Origin: Liopterus haemorrhoidalis
Taxonomy: Eukaryota; Arthropoda; Insecta; Coleoptera; Dytiscidae
Direction: 5' to 3'
DNA: 64,000 nt
Assembly (NCBI GenBank): GCA_963971575.1
Contig: OZ020611.1
Coordinates: forward strand, 243,126,654 to 243,190,653
Shown: in pieces, positions 22,064 to 34,640 of the stretch
Layout of the letters: the number at the start of each line of letters is the position of its first letter
How positions within the stretch are numbered: the first letter of the stretch is position 1
Translations under genes and position numbers: made by a program
Notes under the pieces: model-generated
What the model was told of the DNA's origin: nothing
The model's input: only the letters and a program-made list of their open reading frames with translations
Database searches by the model: none

Positions 22064-23232
22064 ACTATAAGAGCTAGAGTCTTCTTTTGTTTTAAATAAA
22101 AAATAATTATTTTACAAGTTGGCATAAATTAAATTGCGTGTTCTTTTGAAAAAAAATATTTTAATGGTTTGATTAAGTACATTTTGGTGGGAATTAGAAT
22201 AAATAAAAAATTGTATTTTAAGGGGTTGGCTTAAGTAAATTTTCGTGTTCATTTGATTAAAAGGAAATTGTATATTAAGGGTTAGATAAAGTAAAATTTA
22301 GTGCTGTTTTGACTAAAAGTAAAATACTAAAAACACTATTCAAAATGAAATATGACAAATTATATTTTTTAAATGACATATTTATAATCTTGTAACAGAT
22401 TTATTAATAATTGAAATTTTTATTAAATAATAATGATTGAACTAAACTAAAAATTAAACAATTTAACATGAAACAGTTTGTGTAAACTACGTCCTTAAAT
22501 CTAACAAAATCACACAAATCACAATAAAAAACTGTATAATGCTCACAACACAATAACTATTCAAATACACTTCTTGACAAACTGTCCACCAACACGTCTC
22601 AACTTGTACTGACTAACCCTAGAAGGTCAGCCGTTTTATGACTAAGCCGCTACAATCAGACTTTGCAAATTATTACATTCAAAAAAAGTTTAGTTTTAAG
22701 TAAAAAGTATGAGTGAAGAAGAGACGATAGCTGTGTAAAACAATTATTTATCGACTTTGTTAGAATAAAAAAGGATAGAAAAGTTGCTTAAAAAAATTTT
22801 AAAACAAAAGTAAAATGTAACATAAGCACTGGTCCGTCAGAAATAATCTTGCAACTAATGCGATTAATTTGCACTTTACCTTTGCTGGGCCGGCAACTGA
22901 TACATCAATGGCCCATTGATGGCCCAGCTAACGGCCACGGGGACACCGGGGTACTGGCCCAGTGCGAAATGCCAGCACTGGCCCATTACGTTCCATGCCG
23001 GGGAGTATGTGCTTCAACAGTACTGGCCCGTATAAAAATGTTTGCTGGGATTAACAAAAATAAGGAGTGCTTATAAAATGCTGGTAAAGTACTTCGTATA
23101 GGAGGAGTGCAAAATACAAATGTGAAGTGCATTATTAATACTGGCGTTGCACTAAATTTTGGTGCCAGCAATTTACCAACAGTAAAAGCAGTTTTCCGGC
23201 ATTCGGCCGTTAGTTGAATGTTTGCTGGGTAC
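21872..23232 (+). repeat. Left arm of a 7.2-kb inverted-repeat structure
   Basis: Begins with the 16-bp array, then AT-rich sequence, a GCTGGGCCGG/ACTGGCCC-rich block (22830-23040), and ends near 23232 with GTTTGCTGGGT. Inverted counterpart at 28094-29047. The left arm has about 320 bp (22712-23033) that the right arm lacks. Could be one element with ~1-kb TIRs or two opposed copies. Confidence 0.7.
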
Positions 23233-24419
23233 TCTTGAGCCCCAATATTAATTTTCATTCACATCAGTCAACAAATAAGAGAGTTATGGACTTTTTTCAA
23301 CATTGGGGGACTTCTGAGACTATTCTTCTGGATATATTTCATTTTGGTGTACCTAAGTTCAAATATTACATCATTACACACTCCTGTGCCAAATCTCAGT
23401 GATATCGGTCCATAAATAAGCGAGTTATAGCCGTGCTCCACTTTCAGCCGAAACTGGAGCAGAATTTTTTGTTTAAGTCCGAATTTGACACTTTTAAGGA
23501 TATATACAGAATCCTCTTGATATTCCGATTCCATAAGTGTGATGTTTTTAAAAATCGGTTCATAAATAAGGGAGTTATAGCCATTTGAACTAGTTTTCAT
23601 TTAATCTGATCTAGTTCTCAGATTAAAGTTTGGGAATTAGTTCACGTACTTAAACTAATGAGTTCACATACGTCATTTAATCCTGTTAATTGGTAATAAA
23701 ATCGAATTTTGAATCGCTAATAACGTTTGTATCCGTCAGTTGCATTAATTCCAGAATTTAAAATTGGAGGCAGCAGGAATCAAAGAAATTTAGGAAATAT
23801 TTTGTTGTCAATCAAGGTCAGAGGTGCAAGTTAATTAGTTTTTAATATATTAACTGGGGGCAGCAGTTGTCAATATATCTTCGATAATGTGCTATGTCAT
23901 CGAATGTCAAAATGCAATTATATTAATAAGTGATACGAAATAAGAGTTATTTAATATTTGAGTTGTTCAAAGATCAACTTTTGGACAAATTTGGAGCAAT
24001 TTTATTAATTTTCAACATTCATCTACGTCGCAGGACAAATTTAGAATTCTCATAACAAATTCAGTGGTCGTTTAAGGTTTCAAGTGATTAGCAAAAAAAG
24101 GGCAGTTGAATTGGAGTGATGAGCAAATAAAGAAAAAACAGGCTCTTTCGGGGCCTCAAAATCGCAGTGCTCTAGACCTGGACCTACTTGACTTAAAGGT
24201 AAATACAGAACTGGTTATACTAACATTTTTATTTCGTTAAACGGGATTCGTTAAATACAGTTACTCACAAAATTGAGCGTACTAAAGTTTTAGAAATATA
24301 CCTCTTAGGTAAAGAAGCCTATAAAACAGATTAATTAAACCAATTATTTTTTATTTCTAAAATACATCTTAGAGATATATGGTAGATCAATGTACATTAC
24401 CTACATTTTTTTTCAGGTT
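23233..24419. other. Non-coding; degenerate ~140-bp repeats
   Basis: Three spaced copies of AAATAAG-GAGTTAT (about 23272, 23411 and 23564) give a minus-strand ORF with repeated YNSLIY peptides. These look like diverged tandem units of a non-coding repeat. Nothing else supported up to 24419. Confidence 0.4.
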
Positions 24420-25690
24420 TTTGGTTAAACTTTTTTTGGTAATAGGATGCGGGACAAGAACATTTTTGGCTAAAATCGTGTTAAAAGAAACGAATTTCAA
24501 AAAACTCTCTCTCTTTCCTTATTCTACGTCTTAAGAGCTTTCTTTTGATACAATCGATTTTTAAAAACGACCCAAAAAAATCGACATTTTTCGAAAAACT
24601 AGTCTGATCGAAAATTCCTGTTGAGATTTTTTCAGATTTTTAGATCAACCCCTCTGGTAAATAAGGTAGGGGACAAAAGTTTTTTGACACATTTTTGGCA
24701 CAAATAACATAAAAAAAAAAGATTTTTCAAAAATAAAAATTTGTTTGTTGATCCATGTATTAAGAGGTTTCATTTGGCATGACACTCAACATTTTAAAAA
24801 AATATTTATTTTTTTTATTGTAACGGGACGCCACTGCACCCAATTTTGTGATGTTAAGGGATGACCGTTGCTATGGTTACGAGGTTGTTGATTGTGCGTT
24901 GAGTGTTAAAACGTCAAAATAAAATACAAAATACAGTCTGTTTCAAACGCTTAGGCGGAACTAGATTTTGCAATTTAGTTACTTTCATCGCTTAAATCGT
25001 GCTTTTCGGCCGTTTTGTTTAAGCTTTGTAAATCATAATTATAATAAACATTTTTTGGTTAAGGTTAATATCATTTTAAAATGTCATTTTCTTTATATTT
25101 TGATTTTTTGTGTAATTCTTAATAAAAATTTCCCATTTATTTATTTTTTTGTCATTAAAATATATATAAAAAATAATTTAATTTTGACATAGGTCATGCG
25201 TTTCCATGGTTTCATTGTTGTAATTTTAAATTTTGACATTCCAACCTGAAAAATGAAATAACCCAAGAAAGGTCCCTTGTCGTGACAACCTAAAAGAACG
25301 AAATTCCCATTTAGTTCCGCCTAAGCGTTTGAAACAGACTGTATTTAACTTTTATATTATATTATAATTAATTTAATAAACAAAGTTACTATATATCGTG
25401 AATAGTGTGGTGTAATTTATTATGGTTTGTTCTACCCTTAATGAAATTTTAATAAATATATATTTTTTTGCAATAAAATGATACATTATTAAATACATAA
25501 TTTTTTACATTTAACTCGGGATGTGTGTTTTTTTAACTCTCAGTATTTTTTGTATATGTGGGTCAAAGAGTTGTATACGCATGCCAAATTTCTACTTTCT
25601 ATGTTAAGCCCTTTGGCTACAATTTCTACCGTATAGACAGACAGACACATGAGTGACGTTATAAGGGTTTTTTGGTGGTCATACCTACAA
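24420..25690 (+). repeat. Dispersed repeat R2, long copy split by MITE A4
   Basis: Left part 24420-24830 (GATCGAAAATTCCTGTTGAG, GGACAAAAGTTTTTTGACAC) and right part about 25500-25690 (GTGGGTCAAAGAGTTGTATA, ACAGACAGACACATGAG). Similar blocks adjoin at 34050-34330, 36930-37316 and 50130-50480, suggesting a unit of at least 600 bp. No ORF. Confidence 0.6.
24934..25341. mobile_element. Family-A MITE, copy A4
   Basis: 408 bp, CAGTCTGTTTCAAACGCTTA to its complement, flanked by TA (24932-24933, 25342-25343). Confidence 0.88.
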
Positions 25691-25879
25691 AACCCTAAAA
25701 ATGCGCTATTTTAGGTTATTTTATTTATTTGCCAACGGCGCCAAAAACATTGCTACGGCTCTGCATAGGTAAATTGATATTGGGAAATATGATAATTTTG
25801 CGATATAACATTTTCAATTTTAACTCTCGCATTCCCTATGGTACAGTATTTTGGTTCCCATTCTCTTAAGGCACTGTTC

Positions 25880-25952
25880 AGGCCTGGGTAGCGCAGAGAT
25901 AGCGATCTTGCTTCTCGTGCTAAAAGTCCCGGGTTCAAATTTTGTGGAGCGA
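25880..25952 (+). mobile_element. tRNA-derived SINE head
   Basis: GGGTAGCGCAGAGATAGCGA resembles box A and CCGGGTTCAAATTTTG box B of a tRNA-type polymerase III promoter, about 50 bp apart. No clear A-tail or target duplication, so the 3' limit is unknown. Confidence 0.5.
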
Positions 25953-26089
25953 ACCAATTGCGAAGATGAAGTACCTGTTTGAACTTGCAATACAACAGAA
26001 ATAATATTCCGTATCAACAAGTTTCAGAGTCAGTTATAAACCTGTTTAATAAAACTATAAATCATAATTTAAATAATTAATAAACAAAA

Positions 26090-26663
26090 CGCAAAAAGTT
26101 AATTACAAAATTAAGGTTTTCAGTAATTACATATTGGTACATTTAGCTAAAATTTATGCGAGGTATTTCAACGCATGATAAGAACTTTCGTACCAGAGAA
26201 ATTTATTATATAATAGTTGGCATGATAAGAAACGTATCATTATAAAATTTGACAAGTGTCAAAATTACTGGACAGTATTTATTGGTTTAAGTCCTTATAT
26301 GGTGTATTTCTTTATTTCTTCCTGTTGTGTTATGACATTGGAATGTGACTACCTCAATACAGGCCTCCCGGCTTACAGCAGTGCTCTGCAGGTGGCATAC
26401 GTGCAAAACGAATAATTCTAGTTGATAGATAATGGGATTCGGACCAGTCAGAAAATAAAACAAATTTATTAACTTCGTTTACGTTTCGATTTAATTTAAA
26501 TCTTCATCAGAGCTTAGTTAATAGTCACGATATAAAATAACAAATTAAAATTAATAAAAAACACATCATATTGTCCGGTCATTGAACTCAGAGATATCAT
26601 ATGCTTATCAAATAAACGTATTTCTCACTATTAACAATGTTTTATTTGATTTATAGGTATTTC
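26090..26663. other. No gene seen
   Basis: AT-rich, no recognisable coding or repeat boundary. Confidence 0.4.
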
Positions 26664-26671
26664 ATTATTAT

Positions 26672-27029
26672 CAGTGGCGCAGCCAGGATTTTGTCTTGGG
26701 GAGAGCCGAATGAAATTTCGAGGGCACGTGGGCCGCATACAGCCCTCAACCTCATTTTTTGTGGCCCCTGAAGCGGTAATCAAAATCACTTGAACTTATT
26801 TAGGGAAAAAGAGACTCATGTGACAGAATAAGGATTTCTTGATTATACCTACGAAAACCTAAAAATAACATGTAAACTTGCATTTTCTGTTAATTTCAAC
26901 ATTAATCATAATAAAATATAGCTTATTATTATTGTAAAATACATAAGTTATTTTGCTGTACGATTATGATAAATTTTCATTTCATTGGACCTTCAGAGGG
27001 GGCTTGTGCCCCCCCTGAATACGCCACTA
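26672..27029. mobile_element. hAT-like MITE without matching target duplication
   Basis: CAGTGGCGCAGCCAGGATTT on the left and CCCCCTGAATACGCCACTA on the right are degenerate inverted ends. The flanking octamers (ATTATTAT, TTGTTCAG) do not match, so it is old or truncated. Confidence 0.6.
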
Positions 27030-27074
27030 TTGTTCAGTGCAACTTATATCAGTATCATATTAGGATTTACCTCA

Positions 27075-27240
27075 GCTGAAATTTGATCACCTGTATGTGG
27101 GTCAAAGAGTTGTATAAGCATGCCAAATTTCAACTTTCTATGTTAAGCCGTTTGCTTACAATTTCTACCATACAGACAGACAGACACAAGAATAACGTTA
27201 TGAGTTTTTGGTGGTTATATCTACAAAACCCTAAAAACTT
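27075..27240 (+). repeat. Dispersed repeat R2 fragment
   Basis: GTGGGTCAAAGAGTTGTATA, CAAATTTCAACTTTCTATG and ACAGACAGACAGACACAAG in the same order as in the copy at 25540-25690. Confidence 0.75.
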
Positions 27241-27245
27241 ACCAA

Positions 27246-28093
27246 TAAAAAATATGTGTTTACCTTTTAAAAAAAATAAAAATTATTTATATTTCAATCT
27301 TAATATTTGCAATATTTATTTTTCCTTTTTAAAATGACAAAAAAAATTTGAGCGCGTGTAAATAATTTTAATGTGTTGAACATAAATTACAGGGCTGCAG
27401 TAATTATTCCACTTTCAAATTATCATAAAACATGTTTTCGCGCTCTCGGCAATAAAGATCAGTTTACACTTAAAATTGTAAACTGCTTACTGTACACTGC
27501 CCATTGCCCACTACTCATTACGCGCTGCAAATTTCCAATTAATTCTTGTTCAGTATCACTCTTAAATATCAGAACTGTATTTAAATAATTTGAGATTTTT
27601 ATTCTCAATAAATATTCCTAGTTAGGGTCACCAAATATGGAATACAGTTCTAGAAAACTGCCAGCAATTTTTAATGTTTCCTAGGTATGACCAAGAAACA
27701 CTTCTAGCAGTGCGGATACCGTTATTTTGGACGTTTGCCATTGCTGATAGTACTAGGCTAGAATGGTACAATATAATGTGTATTAGTATCAAAAAGATAT
27801 AATACTTCATGAGTATATGAAATATATTCGGACGTTTCGGAAACTGCTCAACAATCTGTTTACGGAGATTCATCTTCACTAATCAAATAAAATCTTCGCT
27901 AATCAAATTGGTGTACATTTGTTTAAACCACTTGAACTTTATCAACTTATTAAATTCAACTTATTGTTTTTACACAATATTCGATGTATATACAATTAAC
28001 AGTTAAAATCAGATCGAGACTTGCTAACAAGTCCCTTAATTCGTTAGTATTTCTCAAATATTTCTACCTTAAGATAAAAAGCAATTAAATTGT
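27246..28093. other. No gene seen
   Basis: AT-rich interior of the inverted-repeat structure; ORFs at 27373 and 27628 have no recognisable features. Confidence 0.4.
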
Positions 28094-29047
28094 TATATCT
28101 ACCCAGCAAACATTTAACTAACGGCCGAATGCCGGCAAACTGCTTTTACTGCTGGTAAATTGCTGGCACAAAAAGTAAGTGCAACGCAAGTATTAATAAT
28201 GTACTTCACATTTGTATTTCGCATTCCGCCTATACGAAGTACTTTACCAGCATTTTATAAGCACTCCTTATTTGTATTAATCCAAGCAAACATTTTTATA
28301 CTTTTTACTTAAAACTAAACTTTTTTTGAATGTAATAATTTGAAAAGTCTGATTGTTCTTAGTCATAAAACGCCCTAACGGCCAGTACCCCCTCGAGGGC
28401 CAGTACAAGTTGATACGTGTTGGTGGACAGTTTGTCAAGATGTGTATTTGAATAGTTATTGTTTTGTGAACATTATACAGTTTTTTATTGTGATTTGTGT
28501 GTGTTTTGTTAGATTTAAGGACGTAGTTTACACAAATTATTTCATGTTAAATTGTTAAATTTTTTGTTTAGTTCAATCATAGTTTTTTCATGTAATAAAA
28601 TTTTCAATTATTAATAAATCTGTTACAAGATTATAAATATGTCATTTAAAAAATATAATTTGTCATATTTCATTTTGAATAGTGTTTTTAGTATTTTACT
28701 TTTAGTCAAAACAGCACTAAATTTTACTTAATCTAACCCTTAATATACAATTTCCTTTTAATCAAATGAACACGAAAATTTACTTAAGCCAACCCCTTAA
28801 AATACAATTTTTTATTTATTCTAATTCCCACCAAAATGTACTTAATCAAACCATTAAAATATTTTTTTTCAAAAGAACACGCAATTTAATTTATGCCAAC
28901 TTGTAAAATAATTATTTTTTATTTAAAACAAAAGAAGACTCTAGCTCTTATAGTTATGGCCCCAGTTGTCAAAAGCCCCAATTGTGAACAGCCCGAATTT
29001 TCCATCGCCCCAGTTGTTAATGGCCCCAGTTGTGAAAAGCCCCAATA
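28094..29047 (-). repeat. Right arm of the 7.2-kb inverted-repeat structure
   Basis: Starts ACCCAGCAAACATTTAACTA, continues as the complement of the left arm and ends in GGCCCCAGTTGTGAAAAGCC, the inverted 16-bp array. Lacks the ACTGGCCC-rich block of the left arm. Confidence 0.7.
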
Positions 29048-29192
29048 GTGACAATATTTTGTAAATATAATACCAACCTAAAATAATACAAACTTAATCC
29101 AAAACTGTAAAGCTTTTTTTACAATAATACCAAGTTTCTAAAAGTCAGTAATACACTATAAAAATCACCAAAATAACCAGATCTAGTTTGTT

Positions 29193-29523
29193 CTTACAAA
29201 AGTGAACAGCTTATAGCATTAATGCTTATAAAATTTGATTATTGAATTTATTTTAACAAGTATGTTTTCTTTAGGTTGGCACTCTTCAAGTCAGGGGGGA
29301 AAGATGAGGTAGATAATACAAGACGAATATTGGCGAAAATTATTAGTCATCCCTTATCTTTAGGATGCAATTGGTTAGACCGAAATGGCAGAAAACCATT
29401 TTCTTAAAATTCTTCATTAAATTAATAAATTAAATAAACTAATTCCTGATATTCCTGAAATTATATTTATTTAATATTTATAAATAAATCAATAAATTAT
29501 AACTGTTAATACAATTTACAATC
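29193..29523. other. No gene; fragment of a dispersed repeat
   Basis: GTTCTTACAAAAGTGAACAGC at about 29197 is the end motif also seen at 3105-3160 and 5445-5467. Nothing else recognised. Confidence 0.45.
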
Positions 29524-29689
29524 GGCCAGTTTTACCATGGTTGAATAAATTTATTTAACAACTTAAGTTAACAATATCGCATCATTCTATTGACAGCAAT
29601 GTTAATTTCTTCATTAATAGTTTAAAACCGATGCGATATTGTCAACTTTATTTGTTAAATAAATGTATTCAACGATGGTGAAAATGGCC
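29524..29689. repeat. 166-bp hairpin MITE
   Basis: GGCCAGTTTTACCATGGTTG and its complement at the right end. About 60-bp arms that meet near GATGCGATATTG. Non-coding. Confidence 0.8.
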
Positions 29690-29784
29690 AAAAGAGTATT
29701 TATTTTGCACCTAACCATTAATTTATTTTAATACTAGATAAGTACACATATGTTACATTTGAAACACTAGAGAGTGGGTATAAT

Positions 29785-30141
29785 ATAAGCACTGGTCCGT
29801 CAGAAATAAATATTGCAACTAATGCGATTATTTTGCACTTTACCGTTGCTGGGCCAGCAACTGAAACATCAATGGGCCAGCTAACGACCACGGGGACACC
29901 GGGGTACTGGCCCAGTGCAAAATGCCAGCACTGGCCCAGTGCGAAATGCCAGCACTGGCCCATTACTTTCAATGCACTTTACCGTTGCTGGGCCAGCAAC
30001 TGATACATCAATGGGCCAGCTACGGGCCACGGGACACCGGGGTACTGGCCCAGTACGAAATGCCAGCACTGGCCCATTACTTTCAATGCCGGGGAGTATG
30101 TGCTTTACCAGTACTGGCCCGTATAAAAATGTTTGCTGGGT
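29785..30141 (+). repeat. ACTGGCCC-rich repeat related to the 22.8-kb block
   Basis: Repeats AGCACTGGTCCGTCAGAAAT, GTTGCTGGGCCAGCAACTGA and GTGCGAAATGCCAGCACTGG, matching 22827-23048. Internally about 150 bp is duplicated (29845-29965 and 29974-30080). Ends TGTTTGCTGGGTAG. The ORFs over it are by-products. Confidence 0.7.
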
Positions 30142-30163
30142 AGTTTTAAAATTTAAGTTTTGA

Positions 30164-30779
30164 AAATAAATAAATTGATTAATAAATAAATTTCAGTACA
30201 TATTCTTTTTAATTTCTTGGAACGACCTCAAATTTCAATTGACAATCTTGTGATGTAATAAATAATTCAAATTTTAACAAATTTTGTATTTTATTTTTTA
30301 TTACAAAAACTTCACCTTTGAGAATCATTATTGGGCTCCAAAAGATTAAACGTTTTCGCTTATTAATTTCAGTTTAGATTTAGATCCGGACTCGACTCGG
30401 ACTCGAAGAGTTCTCAAAATTTAGGACTCGGACTCGCCAAGTCCTAAAAACTCGAGTTTCCAGAAACCCTAACATTTTCTGGCGACCAGCCCCCCCACGA
30501 TTCTGACGGCTGACGCTTGTTTCGATTATCGAAGACTTGTTTCTTACTAATTTGGTGCTGCTGAACTGAAATATCACATCAGTTTTTGCGTATCACATCA
30601 GATTTTTGCTCTACAACAAATACATATTTTCGGACAAATAATGCTTCTCTCGTTTAATTTTAGACGTCGATACTGTAATTGGTACAAATTTGGCGAACAA
30701 TAAGGACTAAATAATTATAAAATATTCTTAAAATTGTATTTATAGTGAAAGAAAGAAAATGAGAACAGTTTTAATTACA
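30164..30779. other. No gene seen
   Basis: AT-rich spacer with a GACTCGGACTCG-rich patch at 30385-30440 similar to that at 13290. Confidence 0.4.
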
Positions 30780-30827
30780 TTTTAATGCATTGGAGTGTTA
30801 AAATAAAAATACAAAATAATTTAAGGA

Positions 30828-31440
30828 TTAAATGGTCGTTCTTCTGGAGTGCACCATTCCCGATAAGTCTCTTTTAATACTCCAACAGTAGTCAGCCATC
30901 ATGTGAGTATCCCACCTTCCTTGATAACGTCTCTCCATCTCTTTTAAATCCTGATGGAAACGTTCACCCTGTTCATCACTAACATCTCCAAGATTGACAG
31001 GAAATTTGTCAAGATGACTGTTTAAAAAATGAAGTGTTACGCTCATGTTGTACCCTAGATGATGATAATTTACAATCAAATTTTCAACCACCTCCACATA
31101 GTTTTCGGCTTTTTTATTCCCAAGAAAATTTTTGATGAGCGCCACGAAAGACTGCCATGCATTCTTCTCCATATCCATATGTTCAGTGAAATGTGGATCA
31201 TTCGCTAATTTTCTAATTTGTGGTCCGTCAAAAATGCCAGCTTTTAGCTTCTCATTACTGAGACTTTGAAATGTTTCAGATATATTTGAAACAGTCACCA
31301 TTTTTGTTCAACGCTTTTACAAACTGCTTCATTAGACCCAGTTTAATATGAAGATGGGGGAAAATGATTTTTGTTCGCTCCACCAAAGGTTCTATAACAA
31401 GTACCTGCATGTAAGGCGTTCCTACGAAATATATTGGACA
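30828..31440 (-). pseudogene. Repeated insect protein family fragment, frameshifted
   Basis: The minus strand codes LGYNMSVTLHFLNSHLDKF and SDEQGERFHQDLKEMERRYQ, then GRWDTHMMADYCWSIKRD. I recall this block from multi-copy insect proteins of unknown function, probably transposon-linked. Upstream (31440-31300) another frame codes VERTKIIFPHLHIKLGLMKQ and is joined by a frameshift near 31270, where NGDCFKY would lead into ISETFQSLS. Upstream exons are missing. Likely a dead repeat copy; the name is not known to me. Confidence 0.6.
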
Positions 31441-31840
31441 ACAAGAACGAAGTTGAAATTAAAGTAGACGTATATCAGAACGTGAAAAGGTGAAAAAAGT
31501 AAATATACGATAGAACAAAAATTTGACGTGATAGGCAGAAACTGTTAACATTTTCGAAATCAGCACCCCAAAATTAGTTAAAAACAAGTATCAGATCTAA
31601 GTCAGCAAAAAAAAGTTTAAATTTGTTGACCAGTGATATTAGCCATATCTAAACTATCAATTACAAAAAAAAAAAATAAGCGATATGAAATGACCATCAA
31701 AAATGCAACGCTGCATCCCGGACTAAACTGATTAATATCACGAAATTTACTGATCAAAAACTGGATTCTGATCAATTAAATATCAGCTATTCTTCATTTA
31801 TATGAGAATAATTTCGGAATCAAGGGAAGGGAACTAGACC
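31441..31840. other. No gene seen
   Basis: AT-rich spacer; nothing recognised. Confidence 0.4.
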
Positions 31841-31845
31841 TCATA

Positions 31846-33511
31846 GTCCAGGGCGGATCTGTAAAAATACTACGTCATGTGGATGTTGAGAGGGGGCACG
31901 CTAATTTTTGCAGAAATTTCTTCGAAATAACTCACATAACAATAATTGAGTTATCCTCCCCGCCAAAAAGTTCGGGAACATTGTTTAAAAATTGAAAATA
32001 TTAAAAAATTAAGAAAAAAATCATTTTTTTTCTTCTTTTTGAGCCCATAGCTGTGAAATTATTCATTTCTGAGAAAAGTTATGAGGAAATAAAAGTTTCG
32101 TAATTAAATTTCCTACAAGATAGGATTATTTAGAAATTTCAAAAATTGTTAAACTTTCTGCAAAATAGCAATAATTGCTGAAAAAAACACTAAAAAACAT
32201 GTGTTTGCATTTTACTTTTTTTAATGACTTGTATTGTACTTAGGACCTCCAAATTTCACCCTGTAAAACTTTATGATATGATAAAACAACACTGTAAATT
32301 TCATTAGGATCGGTTCGATAGGTTTTGTAAAATAATTTTGCAATCCAGGATTTGCAAAAAAAAATTGCAATTTTGCAAAATATTGCAGGGCGCAAAGTAA
32401 ATTACATAGAAGGTTGAAATTTTTTTTACATATAGAAGAACACTTCACCTTTCATTTGCAATTTGCAGAATTGAAATCGGTTAATTAGGACGGCGTTGGG
32501 AATTTTTTAAAACAATGTTAAAAGTTTTTTGTTATAAACAAATTGAATATCTTTGCAACTGCACAACCAAAATTAACTTATAGAAGCTCATTGGAAAGGT
32601 GTTTGAAAGACGCTTTTTTAAAAAAAAAAAAGTGAGGTTATGTCAATTTGTTTCCGAGATACACCTCTTCAAAGTTGAGCGTCATTTGCAATAAAGTTAT
32701 AAACAATAAAAAATAAACTAATTGAAATAACCTCACTTTTTTTTTTTAAAAAAGCGTCTTTCAAAGACCTTTCCAATGAGCTTTTATAAGTTAATTTTGG
32801 TTGTGTAGTTGCAAAGATATTCAATTTGTTTATAACAAAAAAATTTTAACATCGTTTTAAAAAATTCCGAACGCCGTCCTAATTAACCGATTTCAATTCT
32901 GCAAATTGCAAATGAAAGGTGAAGTGTTCTTCTATATGTAAAAAAAATTTCAACCTTCTATCTAATTTACTTTGCGCCCTGCAATATTTTGCAAAATTGC
33001 AATTTTTTTTTGCAAATCCTGGATTGCAAAATTATTTTGCAAAACCTATCGAACCGATCCTAATGAAATTTACAGTGTTGTTTTATCATATCATAAAGTT
33101 TTACAGGGTGAAATTTGGAGGGCCTAAGTACAATACAAGTCATTAAAAAAAGTAAAATGCAAACGCATGTTTTTTAGTGTTTTTTTCAGCAATTATTGCT
33201 ATTTTGCAGAAAGTTTAACAATTTTTGAAATTTCTAAATAATCCTATCTTGTAGGAAATTTAATTACGAAACTTTTATTTCCTCATAACTTTTCTCAGAA
33301 ATGAATAATTTCACAGCTATGGGCTCAAAAAGAAGAAAAAAAAATATTTTTTTCTTAATTTTTTAATATTTTCAATTTTTAAACAATGTTCCCGAACTTT
33401 TTGGCGGGGAGGATAACTCAATTATTGTTATGTGAGTTATTTCGAAGCAATTTCTGCAAAAATTAGCGTGCCCCCTCTCAACATCCATCTCAGAACAGAT
33501 CCGCCCTGGAC
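31846..33511. repeat. 1.67-kb near-perfect hairpin element
   Basis: GTCCAGGGCGGATCTG at the left and CAGATCCGCCCTGGAC at the right bound two ~800-bp arms that are almost exact complements, with a ~60-bp loop around 32655-32715. Flanked by TA (or TCATA/TATCA). Each arm holds the same 75-codon ORF in mirror position (32221-32448 minus; 32919-33146 plus) with about two residue differences. No similarity of that peptide to a known family. Confidence 0.9.
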
Positions 33512-33515
33512 TATC

Positions 33516-34040
33516 AGTGAATTAAAATAATGTTCAGTCCAAACCTGCGCGAGTGTTACGAATCTTATTATTATTATTGGTTTTAGGAATTAAGAGCGGA
33601 ATGAAGTGGAGTAATGTGTGAGTTATGGCCTGACAGCCAGTATCTGATTATTATTGAGGAGAAATTATTTTTTATGGCTCCTTTTAGATAATGTATTGCT
33701 GTTGCTCTGATCTCTTTTCAAAACATTGCGTGTTTTATAAAGAGTGAAATGCTTTGCTCTGCTCGACATACTCGATTAAGGTAACAAGATCACCGACTGT
33801 GTAGGCGATATCATAAATAATACAGATAATAAATAAGTGTTCTATAAGGGAACAATTCAATAATGATTAATCTTTAAAAATTCATATTAGTTAGGCATTT
33901 TCACAGATTTCATGATTCCATAAGCTGGTTGAGGATTCAAATAATTTAACTACTGATTCTATTATAAAGTTTATAAAGCTAGTTTTTGTTTATTATTATT
34001 TATCTTTATATTTAGAGTTTATTATTACTCTTTGTTCGTA
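33516..34040. other. No gene seen
   Basis: Spacer; nothing recognised. Confidence 0.4.
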
Positions 34041-34049
34041 AATTGTAAA

Positions 34050-34640
34050 TTGTCTGTACGTTAGAAATTGTAGCCAAACGGCTTAACATAGAAAGTTGAA
34101 ATTTGGCATGCGTATACTTTTTGACCCACATATAGGAAATATACTGAGAGTTCAAAAAAACACATCCCGAGATAAATATAAACAATTATGTATGTAATAA
34201 AAAAGTAAATATTTTTTTAAAATTTTGAGTAGCATACCAAATGAAACCTCTTAATGCGTGGAAACAAATTTTTATTTTTGAAAAATCTATTTTTTTTTTT
34301 ATTGGATTTTTGCCAAAAATGTGTCAAAAAACTTCTGTCTCCCACCCTATCACTAAAAGTGATTATCAAAAAACTGTTGGTTTTGATGTGATAAATATAT
34401 CTAGACATCCAGTATTATGTTGGTTTCTTACATTTATTAAATACCTACAAAACCCTGAAATGTGTGAAAATTCACACTTCACTTCAATTTTTATTTAGGA
34501 AATAATCAAGGTGAATATAAATGTTGCCTCACCCTGTATAGATACTTATATATTTTTTTCCAGTGTTTCTCTAGGACCAGCCGTTTGGCCACAATTTCTA
34601 CCAAACAGACAGACAGATACCTGAATAATCAAATAAGAGT
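34050..34640 (-). repeat. Dispersed repeats R2 and R3, inverted
   Basis: R2 blocks at 34060-34330 (GAAATTGTAGCCAAACGGCT, GAAATTTGGCATGCG, GACCCACATATAGGAAA) and 34570-34640, with R3 between (GACATCCAGTATTATGTTGG, ACCTACAAAACCCTGAAATG). Confidence 0.65.

Noticed and set aside
29718..30163. Four overlapping ORFs on both strands rich in GPVLAFRTGP-like repeats
   Set aside because: By-products of the ACTGGCCC-rich duplicated repeat.
32221..33146. The mirrored 75-aa ORFs as genuine genes
   Set aside because: Duplicated passively as part of the hairpin arms; AT-rich, no recognisable domain. Kept only as an observation.
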